DNA of 64,000 nucleotides from Bartonella ancashensis (GTDB lineage Bacteria > Pseudomonadota > Alphaproteobacteria > Rhizobiales > Rhizobiaceae), in NCBI RefSeq assembly GCF_001281405.1, contig NZ_CP010401.1, positions 706,001 to 770,000 of the forward strand, given 5' to 3'. A program made the position numbers and the translations under genes. Below, piece after piece: positions 50,732 through 60,458 of this stretch; position 1 is the first letter of the stretch, and every line of letters begins with the position of its first letter. The notes below the pieces were generated by a model. That model was not told the origin of the DNA. It saw only the letters and a program-made list of their open reading frames with translations, and made no database searches.

Positions 50732-51535
50732 GTGAAAATTGGTTTTTTGGGAACAGGGACTATTAGTGCTGCTATGGTAGATGGTTTAATGGCAAGCACT
50801 TTTGATGTTTCTTCGATTATTATTTCACCACGCAATGCGGGTATAGCAGAGCGTCTTTCTCGTAATTACGATAAAGTTGTCATTGCTGAAAACAACCAAA
50901 CGTTATTGGATGAAAGTGATTGTATTTTTATCTGTTTGCGCAATCAAAGTGCAGAAGATATCTTACGTTCATTGCAGTTTCGTTCACAGCATTTTGTGGT
51001 TTCTGTATTAGCAATGTCAAGGGCAGCAGAAGTTGAAGGATGGATAAATCATAAGGTCTATCGCGCTGTTCCGCTTCCTTTTGTTGCAGAAAGAAAAAAT
51101 TTAACACCAATTTATCCAGATCACCCTTTTTTACGGGGCCTGTTTGATTCGTTAGGGGGCACAATAGTTTTGGAAAAGGAAGATGATTTTAATCTTTTTA
51201 TGACAGCTGGTTCACTTATGGGGGTTTATTTTAATTTTATAGAAACAGCACACCAGTGGTTGATAATGCAAGGCTTAGACAAGCAGCAATCTGCTCATTT
51301 TCTTACTATGATGTTTAGTAATCTTACAGATACAATGCGCAAAATAGTGAAAGATAGATCTTCACCTGGTATTAATTTTGCACTTCTCGAGAAAGAATTC
51401 TCGACTAAAGGAGGAACGAATGAGCTTTTATCAGACTGTTTCTCTCAGCAAGGGGGATCAGCCGCTTTAACGGAAGCATTAAAGATTGTTTTACAAAAAA
51501 TGAGCATTGCACGTACAACTCGAAAAGATAGTTGA
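50732..51535 (+). CDS. Pyrroline-5-carboxylate reductase family protein
   Basis: 267 residues, GTG start after GCGAGGA. N-terminal Rossmann motif KIGFLGTGTISAAMVDGL and a C-terminal dimerisation helix region (SPGINFALLEKEFSTKGGTN). Resembles ProC but the end of the active region (TKGGTNE) differs from the canonical proline site SPGGTT, so the true substrate is uncertain. Its stop overlaps the promoter-like TTGACA for the flagellin gene. Confidence 0.7.
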   Translation: MKIGFLGTGTISAAMVDGLMASTFDVSSIIISPRNAGIAERLSRNYDKVVIAENNQTLLDESDCIFICLRNQSAEDILRSLQFRSQHFVVSVLAMSRAAEVEGWINHKVYRAVPLPFVAERKNLTPIYPDHPFLRGLFDSLGGTIVLEKEDDFNLFMTAGSLMGVYFNFIETAHQWLIMQGLDKQQSAHFLTMMFSNLTDTMRKIVKDRSSPGINFALLEKEFSTKGGTNELLSDCFSQQGGSAALTEALKIVLQKMSIARTTRKDS

Positions 51536-51559
51536 CATATTTTCTATTTTTGATACAAA
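51532..51559 (+). promoter_or_regulatory. Promoter-like sequence before the flagellin gene
   Basis: TTGACA (51532-51537) and TACAAA (51554-51559) with 16 bases between them. A sigma-28 type box was not seen. The -35 box overlaps the stop of the preceding gene. Confidence 0.4.
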
Positions 51560-51661
51560 TGTGTCAATAATAGGTTATTATTTAACAGACATGACGTCGC
51601 TCTATTGTTAGCTGCAATCGCAGCATGTCCCTCTTTATTTTTTCGTTATAGGGACGAGATT

Positions 51662-52801
51662 ATGGCTTCTAGTATATTAACTAACAGATCTGCTATGACT
51701 GCTTTGCAGACACTTCGTGGTATTGACAACAATTTAGACAGATCCAAAGATCGTATTTCAACAGGTTTACGTATTGGTAATGCTTCTGATAATGCTGCTT
51801 ATTGGTCTATTTCATCAATGATGAAACATGACAGTAACACAATGAGTGCTGTTGTTGATGCTATGAATTTAGGGAAAGAACAGGTGAGCATTGCTGCTAC
51901 AGCTGTTGATGTAACCAAACAATCACTCGATGATATTCAGAAATCAATGGTTTCTGCCCGTGAAAAATCGAATGATGATATTACAAAAATTCAGGATTCT
52001 ATTAAGGGAAATATGCAAAATATTTCTAATGCAATTCAGTCTGCTGCTTTCGGAGGAAAGAATGTTCTTTCTAATGGTGGTCAGAAGGTTGGTATTGCTG
52101 CTGGTTACCGTCGTGAAGGTTCAGCTGTTTATGTTGACATGATCGAAGTTGGTGGAGCTGAATTAAATTTCGGTGTTATGAAACCTGATGGTACCATTGA
52201 TCTTACTGGGGGAATTCTACAAAACGTTTTCGGTACATCTGAAAAAGGTCTTGAAGATGGTCTTAAGGTTTTCAATGAAGCTGCTGAAAAGCAAAAGGGT
52301 TTAGAAGATGCTCTGGCTAAAGCAGAAGCTGACTATGCTGCTAACGCTAGTGAAGAAAATAAAACGGCGCTTGATGAAGCAAAGAAAGCTGTAGAAGACA
52401 ATAAGGAAGACTGGACGAAAGCACAGAGTGACTTTAAAGTAATCGCTGATGCAATTACTTTGGCAGATTTTGTTGGGTTAGAAGGCATTGCTGATCTTCC
52501 TTCAGTTGCTCAAGAAATGATCTTTAGTGGAGTTCAGAAAACAATACGTCGTGCGGTTGATTTAACATTAACTGCAGGATCTAAGATTGGTTCTGCCGTT
52601 AACATGGTAGACAACCAGTTGAACTTTGTTAAAAAATTGCTAGACAATATTGATGCAGGTGTTGGTGCGCTTATTGATGCTGATATGAATGCAGAATCTG
52701 CAAAATTGTCAGCCTTGCAAGTTCAGCAGCAGCTTGGTATTCAGGCTCTTTCTATCGCAAATCAGGGCAGCCAGAACATCTTGGCTCTTTTCCGTAACTA
52801 A
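51662..52801 (+). CDS. flaA: Flagellin
   Basis: 379 residues from the ATG at 51662; the in-frame extension to 51605 is not flagellin-like. N-terminal D0/D1 (ASSILTNRSAMTALQTLRGI; RISTGLRIGNASDNAAYWSI) and C-terminal D1/D0 (LQVQQQLGIQALSIANQGSQ; NILALFRN) are complete. The centre is short and rich in A/E/K repeats (EKQKGLEDALAKAEADYAAN), a reduced variable domain typical of Bartonella flagellin. Exported by the flagellar apparatus and polymerises into the filament; in B. bacilliformis it aids erythrocyte invasion. Single gene with its own terminator. Confidence 0.96.
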   Translation: MASSILTNRSAMTALQTLRGIDNNLDRSKDRISTGLRIGNASDNAAYWSISSMMKHDSNTMSAVVDAMNLGKEQVSIAATAVDVTKQSLDDIQKSMVSAREKSNDDITKIQDSIKGNMQNISNAIQSAAFGGKNVLSNGGQKVGIAAGYRREGSAVYVDMIEVGGAELNFGVMKPDGTIDLTGGILQNVFGTSEKGLEDGLKVFNEAAEKQKGLEDALAKAEADYAANASEENKTALDEAKKAVEDNKEDWTKAQSDFKVIADAITLADFVGLEGIADLPSVAQEMIFSGVQKTIRRAVDLTLTAGSKIGSAVNMVDNQLNFVKKLLDNIDAGVGALIDADMNAESAKLSALQVQQQLGIQALSIANQGSQNILALFRN

Positions 52802-52824
52802 TACGGTTTTCTTCAGATCTAAGA

Positions 52825-52860
52825 AAGGCCACGCTTCGCGTGGCCTTGCCTTTCTTTTAG
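52825..52860 (+). terminator. Rho-independent terminator of the flagellin gene
   Basis: AAGGCCACGC (52825-52834) pairs with GCGTGGCCTT (52838-52847) and is followed by a T-rich tract (TTGCCTTTCTTTT). It begins 24 bases after the stop codon. The strongest terminator in the window, fitting a highly expressed gene. Confidence 0.85.
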
Positions 52861-53054
52861 GTTTTGAAAAAAGCAATATGAAATAAGATAAGGCGTATTC
52901 AAAAGTTGTGATAATACACTTAGTTAAAAATTTCAGATATACAATTGGTATCGCAAACATCATGGAAGTCACGACAAAAGAGTATTCAGGAATTTCTCTT
53001 TGTTTTCAGTAGAATTTTTGTGAGATATCAATATTTAAAAAGTAGGGGCGGTAA

Positions 53055-54716
53055 TCACATATTTGGGTAAAGAGGACCTCCATTCCCTTGTGGACAAACC
53101 CAGTTAATATTCTGATTAGGATCTTTAATGTCGCATGTTTTGCAGTGTATGCAGTTTGAGGCATTGATGACATAAGTTTTTTGATTATCTTTCTCAAGCC
53201 ATTCATAAACACCTGCAGGGCAATAACGTGCAGAAGGCCCTCCATAGATTTCATATTCAGAATTTTTCTGCTTTTCTGACGAGATTATTTCTAAATGGCA
53301 TGGTTGATTATTTTCATGATGGGTATTTGAAAGTGCAACGCTTGAAAGGCGGTCAAAAGTCACGATTCCGTCTGGTTTTGGGTATGTAATAGGTTGTGAT
53401 TTTTCTATAGGGTCAAGACAAGCATAATCGGGTTTTCCATGGGAAAGCGTTCCAAATAAGGAAAAACCAAAGAGTTGTTGCCACCATAGATCAAAGCCGA
53501 CAATCTTCATTCCATATTTTGTACCATATTTTGCCCAAAGTGGTTTACTATTACGTACTTTATAAAGATCTTTTCCAATAGGACTTTTACGCCACTGTTC
53601 TTCGATTTCTGTAACTTCATCATGGGCTCGACCGTTTTTAAGAGCTGAAGCAATGTAATTAGCAGCTAGCATACCGGACAATATAGCATTGTGCGAACCC
53701 TTAATACGTGGAACATTGACAAAACCTGCGGCACATCCAATGAGTGCACCACCAGGAAAAACAAGCTTAGGGACAGATTGCCATCCTCCTTCATTTATGG
53801 CGCGTGCACCATAGGCAAGACGCTTTGCTCCTTTAAAAATTTCATATAATTCGGGATGTGTTTTGAAGCGCTGAAATTCTTCAAAAGGAGATAGATAGGG
53901 ATTTTTGTAATCCAGATGAACGACGAAACCAACAGAAAGCAAATTGTCTGCTTGATGATAAATAAATCCCCCACCGTTTGTTTTATCATCTAATGGCCAT
54001 CCTGTGAAATGCTGAACAAGGCCGCGGCTATGTTTTTGAGGGTTAATTTCCCAAAGCTCTTTTAAGCCAAGACCAAATTTTTGTGGTTCGTGGTTTTGGC
54101 CAAGATTAAATTTTTGCATTAATTTTTTTGTAACAGAGCCACGAGCTCCTTCTGCAATTAAGGTGTATTTTGCCTGTAAAATCATGCCAGGGGTGTAATT
54201 TTTTCCATAAGTTCCATCTTTTTCAATACCAAGATCACCTGTAAGAACACCAGTAACAGTGCCGTTATCACCATAAAGAACATCTGATACGGCAAAACCA
54301 GGGTAAATTTCAACACCGAGCATTTCAGCTTTTTTACTTAACCAGCGGCAAATTTCTCCAAGAGAAATAATATAGCAACCATTATTAGATAATATTCTTG
54401 GAAGCAAAATATTGGGTAATACTGAGGCATATTGAGGTTTCAGGAGAAAAAATTGCTCCCTAGTGACAGGTGCTTGAAAGGGATGATCTTGCTCGGTACG
54501 CCACTCTGGCAAAAGTGCATCAATACCGATTGGATCCATAATTGCACCAGACAAGATATGTGCACCCACTTCAGCGCTTTTTTCAAGAATGATGACAGAA
54601 AGTGCTGGGTCAATTTGCTTGAGACGAATTGCCGCAGAAAGACCTGCGGGGCCAGCTCCTACGATGACTACATCACATTCTATGCTTTCACGTTCGTAAC
54701 GTACATTAGCACTCAT
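53055..54716 (-). CDS. Electron transfer flavoprotein-ubiquinone oxidoreductase
   Basis: 553 residues. FAD motif VIVGAGPAGLSAAIRL near residue 17, mid GCAAGFVNVPRIKGSHNA, and C-terminal 4Fe-4S binding cysteines in SNCIHCKTCDI and WVCPQG. Passes electrons from ETF to ubiquinone at the inner membrane. Followed on the same strand by etfA and etfB upstream, so all parts of the pathway are together. Confidence 0.95.
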   Translation of the reverse strand: MSANVRYERESIECDVVIVGAGPAGLSAAIRLKQIDPALSVIILEKSAEVGAHILSGAIMDPIGIDALLPEWRTEQDHPFQAPVTREQFFLLKPQYASVLPNILLPRILSNNGCYIISLGEICRWLSKKAEMLGVEIYPGFAVSDVLYGDNGTVTGVLTGDLGIEKDGTYGKNYTPGMILQAKYTLIAEGARGSVTKKLMQKFNLGQNHEPQKFGLGLKELWEINPQKHSRGLVQHFTGWPLDDKTNGGGFIYHQADNLLSVGFVVHLDYKNPYLSPFEEFQRFKTHPELYEIFKGAKRLAYGARAINEGGWQSVPKLVFPGGALIGCAAGFVNVPRIKGSHNAILSGMLAANYIASALKNGRAHDEVTEIEEQWRKSPIGKDLYKVRNSKPLWAKYGTKYGMKIVGFDLWWQQLFGFSLFGTLSHGKPDYACLDPIEKSQPITYPKPDGIVTFDRLSSVALSNTHHENNQPCHLEIISSEKQKNSEYEIYGGPSARYCPAGVYEWLEKDNQKTYVINASNCIHCKTCDIKDPNQNINWVCPQGNGGPLYPNM

Positions 54717-54737
54717 GGTTTATGAGTCTCCTCAAAT

Positions 54738-55667
54738 TCATAGAGCCTTTTCTAATTCAGGGATAATCTGGTGCAAATCGCCGACGAGAGCATAGTCTGC
54801 AATACGCATGATGGGAGCTTCCTCATCTTTGTTAATAGCAACAATAACTTTCGCGTTCATTATACCAGCTAAATGCTGGGTAGCGCCGGAGATTCCGATA
54901 GCAATATATAGTTCAGGGGAAACAATTTTTCCTGTTTGTCCAATTTGCCAATCATTGGGAGCATAATCAGCGTCAACCGCTGCTCTGCTGGCACCTATAG
55001 CAGCATTTAGTTTATTTGCCAGTGGTAAAAGAAGTTTCATAAATTGTTCTTGTGAACCAAGTCCACGTCCACCTGATATAATGACCTGTGCTGAAGATAA
55101 GTTAGGGCGGTCGCTTTGGGTAGTTTCTTCTTTTACGAAAAAGGAAAGATTAGGGTTTGGAGCGGGTGTAATTGTGTTTATGGGAGCAGAATTTCCCCGG
55201 GGCGCTGGAGTAAAAGAGGCTGTACGTACTGTTATGATTTTTTGTCTGTCACTTGTGCGTACAGTTTCAATAACGTTACCTGCATAAGTCGGTCGTTTGA
55301 AAGTATCAGGTGCGACAATCTCGATAATATCTGAAATTTGCATAAGATCGAGAAGAGCGGCTACACGCGGCATAATATTTTTTCCAATGCTGGTAGAAGC
55401 TGCCATGATAACATCATAATTTTTGGCAAGTGCGATGATTGTTGCAGTTATAGGTTCAGCTAATTGGTGAGTTAAATAATCTGCTTCAGCAACAAGAATT
55501 TGTCGTATATTAGCCAATGAAGCAGCTTCTTCAGCAACGGCTCGAATCATTGTTCCACAGACCAATATGTCAATATCGTTACCGATCTGTTGAGCTGCAG
55601 TAAGTGCTTTTGCAGTTTCTATTAATAGGGAATGATTGTTATGTTCAGCCAATAGAAGAATTGCCAT
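54738..55667 (-). CDS. etfA: Electron transfer flavoprotein alpha subunit
   Basis: 309 residues. C-terminal FAD domain with [53 protein letters not shown] and INKDEEAPI. Pairs with EtfB to accept electrons from acyl-CoA and other dehydrogenases. Overlaps the end of etfB by 23 bases. Confidence 0.95.
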   Translation of the reverse strand: MAILLLAEHNNHSLLIETAKALTAAQQIGNDIDILVCGTMIRAVAEEAASLANIRQILVAEADYLTHQLAEPITATIIALAKNYDVIMAASTSIGKNIMPRVAALLDLMQISDIIEIVAPDTFKRPTYAGNVIETVRTSDRQKIITVRTASFTPAPRGNSAPINTITPAPNPNLSFFVKEETTQSDRPNLSSAQVIISGGRGLGSQEQFMKLLLPLANKLNAAIGASRAAVDADYAPNDWQIGQTGKIVSPELYIAIGISGATQHLAGIMNAKVIVAINKDEEAPIMRIADYALVGDLHQIIPELEKAL

Positions 55668-56463
55668 TGGTATTACCCTTTTCTGTACTGTTGCTTTTAC
55701 CTGTTTTTGCGCTGTGTATCGAAGATAATTTATCTTTCAGGATATAGGCAAGTTCTGTAACACTATTTACAGTAATTCCAGCTTGGCGTGGTTGAGGTTC
55801 CTCAACCTGTAGAATTGCTAAACGTGCTTGTGTATTGATATTGAGATCAGCTATTTTCCTTCGCTCTATGGTTTTCTTTTTTGCCTTCATAATATTAGGG
55901 AGAGAAGTATAACGTGGCTCGTTTAAACGAAGGTCAGCAGTTACGACGATAGGAAGAGGAAGACGAATTGTTTGCGTTCCACCGTCTATTTCCCGGGTAA
56001 CTGTTGCTTGTTTGTTATCTATGTCGACGTGTGAGGCGAAAGTTGCTTGCCCCCATCCAAGAAGTGCTGCAAGCATTTGGCCCGTCTGATTGCTATCATC
56101 GTCAATGGCTTGTTTCCCAAGAAACACAATATCAGGCTTCTCTTCAAGAACAAGGGCTTTAAGTGTTTTGGCTATTGCTAGGGGTTCAAGAGATTTTTCA
56201 GTTTCGACAAGGATAGCACGATCAGCGCCCATTGCAAGTCCTGTTCTTAAAATTTCTTGAGCTGCTTCTGAACTAATTGAGACAAGAATGATTTCTGAAA
56301 TTTTTCCTGCTTCTTTTTGACGCACAGCTTCTTCTACAGCAATCTCATCAAAGGGATTCATAGACATTTTAACATGAGATAAATCAACACCCGTGCCATC
56401 AGCTTTAACACGTATTTTGATATTATGGTCCACGACACGTTTAACAGCGACAATCACCTTCAT
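55645..56463 (-). CDS. etfB: Electron transfer flavoprotein beta subunit
   Basis: 272 residues. [34 protein letters not shown] and the signature region [20 protein letters not shown] are conserved. The usual length is about 249; the extra C-terminal residues ([20 protein letters not shown]) are polar, low complexity and overlap etfA. AAGGGATC precedes the ATG. Confidence 0.95.
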   Translation of the reverse strand: MKVIVAVKRVVDHNIKIRVKADGTGVDLSHVKMSMNPFDEIAVEEAVRQKEAGKISEIILVSISSEAAQEILRTGLAMGADRAILVETEKSLEPLAIAKTLKALVLEEKPDIVFLGKQAIDDDSNQTGQMLAALLGWGQATFASHVDIDNKQATVTREIDGGTQTIRLPLPIVVTADLRLNEPRYTSLPNIMKAKKKTIERRKIADLNINTQARLAILQVEEPQPRQAGITVNSVTELAYILKDKLSSIHSAKTGKSNSTEKGNTNGNSSIG

Positions 56464-56723
56464 AACGATCCCTTTGATTTATATGATCATGGGTATAATG
56501 TACCAGTTCTAGAAAACCAAATCATCCAAAATTAAATTTCTACCATAATCCGTTTCTGGTTATACCATTGTTTGCTAAGCTATATGTTTCATATAGCTAG
56601 GTTGTATCTTAGCAAATTATTTATTTAATCTTTTTACAGATTTTAAAAATTTATTTACCAAAATAGATTAAACTTCCCCAGTCGATATGATTTTTGGAGC
56701 CGTGTAATTAGGGGACAGCATCC

Positions 56724-57079
56724 GTGAATACAGAGTATCGTGTTGCAAATTTAGCTACAGATGATAAATCTTCAACTGTTGGTCTTCAGCGTGGGCGGGA
56801 TGTGCAGAGCCCTGCGGAGATGACAATATCGAATGTTTCTGCAAGATTGCGCTTCATTTATGCGCAGATGCAGAAAAAGCAGATGCAGAAAAAAAGGGAA
56901 CGATTCGTGTAGCTGTGCGCAGTTTTTCAGATAGTGAAGTTAAGTCTTATTTGGATGATATTAGTCGTGCAATTCTAGCTGAGCATCGTGCGCGTGAGAA
57001 AGCACAGGAGCAAACTCTTGAATATTTAAATGCCATAAAAATTCTCATTCAATCGTTTCGTCACGAAAAAAATTTTTAA
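56724..57079 (+). pseudogene. Small hypothetical gene broken by a frameshift
   Basis: GTG start at 56724 (AGGGGACAGC upstream) reads NTEYRVANLATDDKSSTVGL and AEMTISNVSARLRFIYAQMQ, then goes out of frame and stops at 56912. Another frame continues as KKGTIRVAVRSFSDSEVKSY and LAEHRAREKAQEQTLEYLNA to a stop at 57079. The break lies in two copies of GCAGATGCAGAAAAA, one with an extra A. The restored product of about 118 residues is helical; family not recognised. The shift is -1 in sense but the codon phase is not a classic slippery site. Confidence 0.55.
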
Positions 57080-57508
57080 GAATTTAGATAATTTATGTAC
57101 AGTGTGATAGTCTGCACTTTGTACACAATCTCCTGCTTCTATCGTAGAGTACTTCGTCTATAGTTGTGTCAGGAAGCGCAGGTATGGTCTTTATGTTGAG
57201 GAAAAAGATTTTAAATTCAATATAAATATGATCGATAATTATCGTAATACGTGAGGACTATTCCGCAACGGGTTCTGTGAATTTTGTAAGGGGTAGTTTT
57301 ATGCAAGGGAGAAGTTCTAGAACATAATTACTTAATCATTGAAGCAAGGGCGTTTTTGTATGCAGAGGGGGTTATTTTGGGCGTCATTTTGGGGATGAAA
57401 AGTTAGGAAATTGATATCATTGCAGAGATATGTTTAATGCCACTTTAGATGCAGGGTATCGCAAATGCTTTCTTTTTAGGCTGAAAAAAAAGAAATATTA
57501 GAGGAGTT
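57080..57508. other. Spacer downstream of the broken gene
   Basis: About 430 bases without a supported gene; convergent with the DUF6460 gene. No repeat recognised. Confidence 0.35.
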
Positions 57509-57793
57509 TTATCTTTTACGGAAGATACGCAAAAAGAAAAAAATAGGTACGACAATTACTGCACCTGTTGCAATTAGGTGAGCGATGTTTACAAAAGTTA
57601 TTAAGCCCGCGTCCCACAAATCTTCAAAATATATGACTAGTTGTTCAATGAGGCTTGTAAATGTCCATCCAAAAAGATTCATTACGATTCCGACGAGTAA
57701 TGAAATAATGAGAATTTTAACAAAAACGCGTCCTGGTGTTCCACCAAGAAATGAATGAAGAGAGTTAGACAAATTTTTTCTCCTGTATATCAT
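57509..57793 (-). CDS. DUF6460-like small membrane protein
   Basis: 94 residues with two hydrophobic segments (about 24-42, VFVKILIISLLVGIVMNLFG; and 66-88, VNIAHLIATGAVIVVPIFFF). LHSFLGGTPGRV at the N-terminus and the C-terminal VVPIFFFLRIFRK resemble short rhizobial DUF6460 integral membrane proteins. Function unknown. Confidence 0.6.
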   Translation of the reverse strand: MIYRRKNLSNSLHSFLGGTPGRVFVKILIISLLVGIVMNLFGWTFTSLIEQLVIYFEDLWDAGLITFVNIAHLIATGAVIVVPIFFFLRIFRKR

Positions 57794-58100
57794 AACGGGT
57801 TTTTAACATAATTCATTGCATGCTGTAGGGCAATGCTGTTTATTGTAACGTAAAAGAGTAGGAAATTTTTTACCGTCTGGCATGGGTATGGTAATCGTAT
57901 CGCCTCAGCGTTTGATGAAGTTTTTGTAGGTAAGTTTAAGGCTCCTCCTGTTATTTTGAGCCATCAAGTGCTTTCCTATATACTTTGTCTCAAATTATGG
58001 TTTCAAAGGAATGTGTTTATGGATATCATTTATTTTAGTTAACGGTATTTTTGTTTGAAAATTTGGGCTAAATATTCTAATTTTTAAGCGAATTGGAAAT

Positions 58101-59531
58101 ATGGTAGATCTGTTTACTGAAAAAATAGTAGCAACGAACGTTGCAGAATTTAGTGTTTCTGAAATATCTGGTGCCTTAAAACGTGTTGTGGAAGGCAATT
58201 TTGGTTACGTGCGGGTGCGTGGGGAAATATCAGGTTATAGAGGCGCTCATGCTTCAGGACATGCTTACTTTGCTTTAAAAGATGATAAGGCTCGGTTAGA
58301 AGCTGTAATCTGGCTTAGCACTATGAAAAGGCTTTCTTTTCCTCCTGAAGAGGGAATGGAGGTGATCGCTGTTGGTAAACTTACCACTTATCCTGGATCA
58401 TCAAAATATCAAATAGTAATTGATTCTCTTGAGCCAACAGGCATTGGTGCCTTGATGACTCTTTTAGAAAATCGCAAGAAAAAGCTTGCAGAAGAAGGAT
58501 TATTTGATGAATCCAAAAAGAAGGTTTTGCCTTATATGCCTCAGATTATAGGGGTTGTAACATCACCAACAGGGGCTGTCATTCGTGATATTATTCACCG
58601 GATATTAGATCGTTTTCCATTGCATATTTTGGTTTGGCCTGTGCGGGTTCAAGGAGAGTCAAGTGGTCAAGAAGTTTCTTCTGCCATCAGAGGGTTTAAT
58701 AATCTTGTGGGGGATGGGCCTGTGCCAAAGCCTGATATCATCATTGTTGCACGTGGAGGTGGAAGCTTAGAAGATTTATGGGGATTTAATGATGAGGAAG
58801 TTGTTCGTGCTGTTCATGATTCAGCCATTCCAGTCATTTCTGCGGTTGGACATGAAACGGATTGGACTCTCATCGATTATGTTGCCGATTGGCGAGCTCC
58901 AACTCCCACTGCCGCAGCGGAAAGGGCTGTTCCTGTTAAGATTGATCTTGAGGCACATTTAGCATCACTTAATGTGCGTTTCCGTGTCAGTTTTTCCCGT
59001 TATTTTGAATTTCATCGACAAAGATTACGTGCTCTTTCACGGGGGATGCTTACAGCTGATCAGTTATTTGCTTTACCGCGTCGTGGTGTCGACGAACTTT
59101 CGAGTCGGTTACAGCGTGTTCTTTGTGTGAGCCGTGAAAAAAGACAGTTTCACTACTATGCTCTTAGTTTGCGGTTTTCTTCACGTTTGCTCAACACAGA
59201 AAGAGCGCGGCGTGCTGTAGGAGAATATACTGGACGTTTTTACCGCGCATTTTTACGAAATGTTGAAAAACAACGCACTCAAGTAGAAGTAGCGTTCAGG
59301 ATTTTGAGAAGCACCTCGTATCAAAATGTTTTGGAACGTGGTTTTGTTTTGGCTTTAGGAAAGGACGATAAGCCGATTAAACGTTTCGCCCATTTGCCTG
59401 AGGATGGCCGGATAAATTTGCGCTTTTTTGACGGGGATGTGAGTATTTTAACACAGCACCGTCCTTTTAGGAAAGCCTCTAAAAATGAACAAAAAAAGTT
59501 ATCAGAAGATGAGCAGGGATCCCTTTTTTGA
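58101..59531 (+). CDS. xseA: Exodeoxyribonuclease VII large subunit
   Basis: 476 residues. N-terminal OB-fold (RVRGEISGYRGAHASGHAYF), central catalytic part with GVVTSPTGAVIRDIIHRI, IIVARGGGSLEDLWGFN, AVGHETDWTLIDYVAD and RAPTPTAAAE, then a coiled-coil C-terminus. With XseB degrades single-stranded DNA. Starts with ATG at 58101 after TTGGAAAT; overlaps tag at the 3' end. Confidence 0.95.
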   Translation: MVDLFTEKIVATNVAEFSVSEISGALKRVVEGNFGYVRVRGEISGYRGAHASGHAYFALKDDKARLEAVIWLSTMKRLSFPPEEGMEVIAVGKLTTYPGSSKYQIVIDSLEPTGIGALMTLLENRKKKLAEEGLFDESKKKVLPYMPQIIGVVTSPTGAVIRDIIHRILDRFPLHILVWPVRVQGESSGQEVSSAIRGFNNLVGDGPVPKPDIIIVARGGGSLEDLWGFNDEEVVRAVHDSAIPVISAVGHETDWTLIDYVADWRAPTPTAAAERAVPVKIDLEAHLASLNVRFRVSFSRYFEFHRQRLRALSRGMLTADQLFALPRRGVDELSSRLQRVLCVSREKRQFHYYALSLRFSSRLLNTERARRAVGEYTGRFYRAFLRNVEKQRTQVEVAFRILRSTSYQNVLERGFVLALGKDDKPIKRFAHLPEDGRINLRFFDGDVSILTQHRPFRKASKNEQKKLSEDEQGSLF

Positions 59532-60171
59532 GATAGAAAAGCCAGTTGGTGATAATGGGCTTCTTATGGGAGTAGATGGGAAGCTGCGTTGTTCATGGGT
59601 AGGAAGTGACCCACTTTATTGTGCATATCACGATAATGAATGGGGAAAAGTTATCTTTGATGATCGCCTTTTGTTTGAAAAGATATGTCTTGAAGGTTTT
59701 CAAGCAGGGCTCTCTTGGTTAACTATTTTGAAAAAAATTCTTCATTTTCGTAATGCATTTGATCATTTCGATCTGGAAAAGATTGTTTGTTATGACGAGG
59801 AAAAAATCAAAAAGTTACTTCAGGATCGAGGGATTGTGCGTCACCAAGGAAAAATAAGATCGGTGATTAATAATGCTTTTAAAGCACAAACTATCATAGC
59901 AGAATGGGGCAGTCTTTTTCGTTATTTTTGGTCTTTTCAGGCACTGAAACATGGGTCTTTTGAAAAAGAAAGTCTCCAAATAAAGCAAGGAAATTCTGCA
60001 ACATTCGCATCTATTCATCTTGCCAAAGATTTGAAAAAGCGTGGCTGGACGTTTGTCGGTCCAGAAATATGTCACTCTTTTATGCAGGCTGTTGGGATCA
60101 TAAACGGTCATCTTGACGGATGTTTTTGTCGACAAGAGAGTAAAGGTTTTTGTTATGAAGTATTATCTTAA
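59485..60171 (+). CDS. tag: DNA-3-methyladenine glycosylase I
   Basis: 228 residues if started at 59485; the ATG at 59509 or 59569 may be the true start because the conserved part begins with KLRCSWVGSD. Motifs YCAYHDNEWG, FEKICLEGFQAGLSW and the zinc-binding His/Cys in VGPEICHSFMQAVG and NGHLDGCFC are present. Removes 3-methyladenine from DNA. Overlaps the end of xseA, so probably co-transcribed. Confidence 0.92.
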   Translation: MNKKSYQKMSRDPFFEIEKPVGDNGLLMGVDGKLRCSWVGSDPLYCAYHDNEWGKVIFDDRLLFEKICLEGFQAGLSWLTILKKILHFRNAFDHFDLEKIVCYDEEKIKKLLQDRGIVRHQGKIRSVINNAFKAQTIIAEWGSLFRYFWSFQALKHGSFEKESLQIKQGNSATFASIHLAKDLKKRGWTFVGPEICHSFMQAVGIINGHLDGCFCRQESKGFCYEVLS

Positions 60172-60458
60172 AGCATTTTTTATTCTTAAAAGTAAAAATT
60201 AAATGCTATAGGGGTTCATCTCCATTATTAATACTGTTATTTATTGTATATTTTTGATGTATTTAAAATATTAATAGTATGAATCATGAAAAATTATCTG
60301 TATTTATTTAATAAATATTATTTAATCTTTATTAAGATAAAAGTAATAATGTAAAAAAACTCATAATATTTGCATTCAGCATTTTTTAGTGTAAAGTTAC
60401 TAGCTTTGTCGTGTGTGATGATCAAGTTTTTAGAGAATTTTTGGGGAGTGGTGTTACT
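60172..60458. other. Spacer before the first solute-binding protein gene
   Basis: About 290 very AT-rich bases with TATTTAATAA-like runs, likely the promoter of the next gene. No RNA or repeat recognised. Confidence 0.35.

Noticed and set aside
56889..56896. Programmed frameshift in the small gene at 56724
   Set aside because: The A run is not in A_AAA_AAG phase (zero frame reads AAA AAA AGG after CAG); a plain indel in the tandem repeat is simpler.
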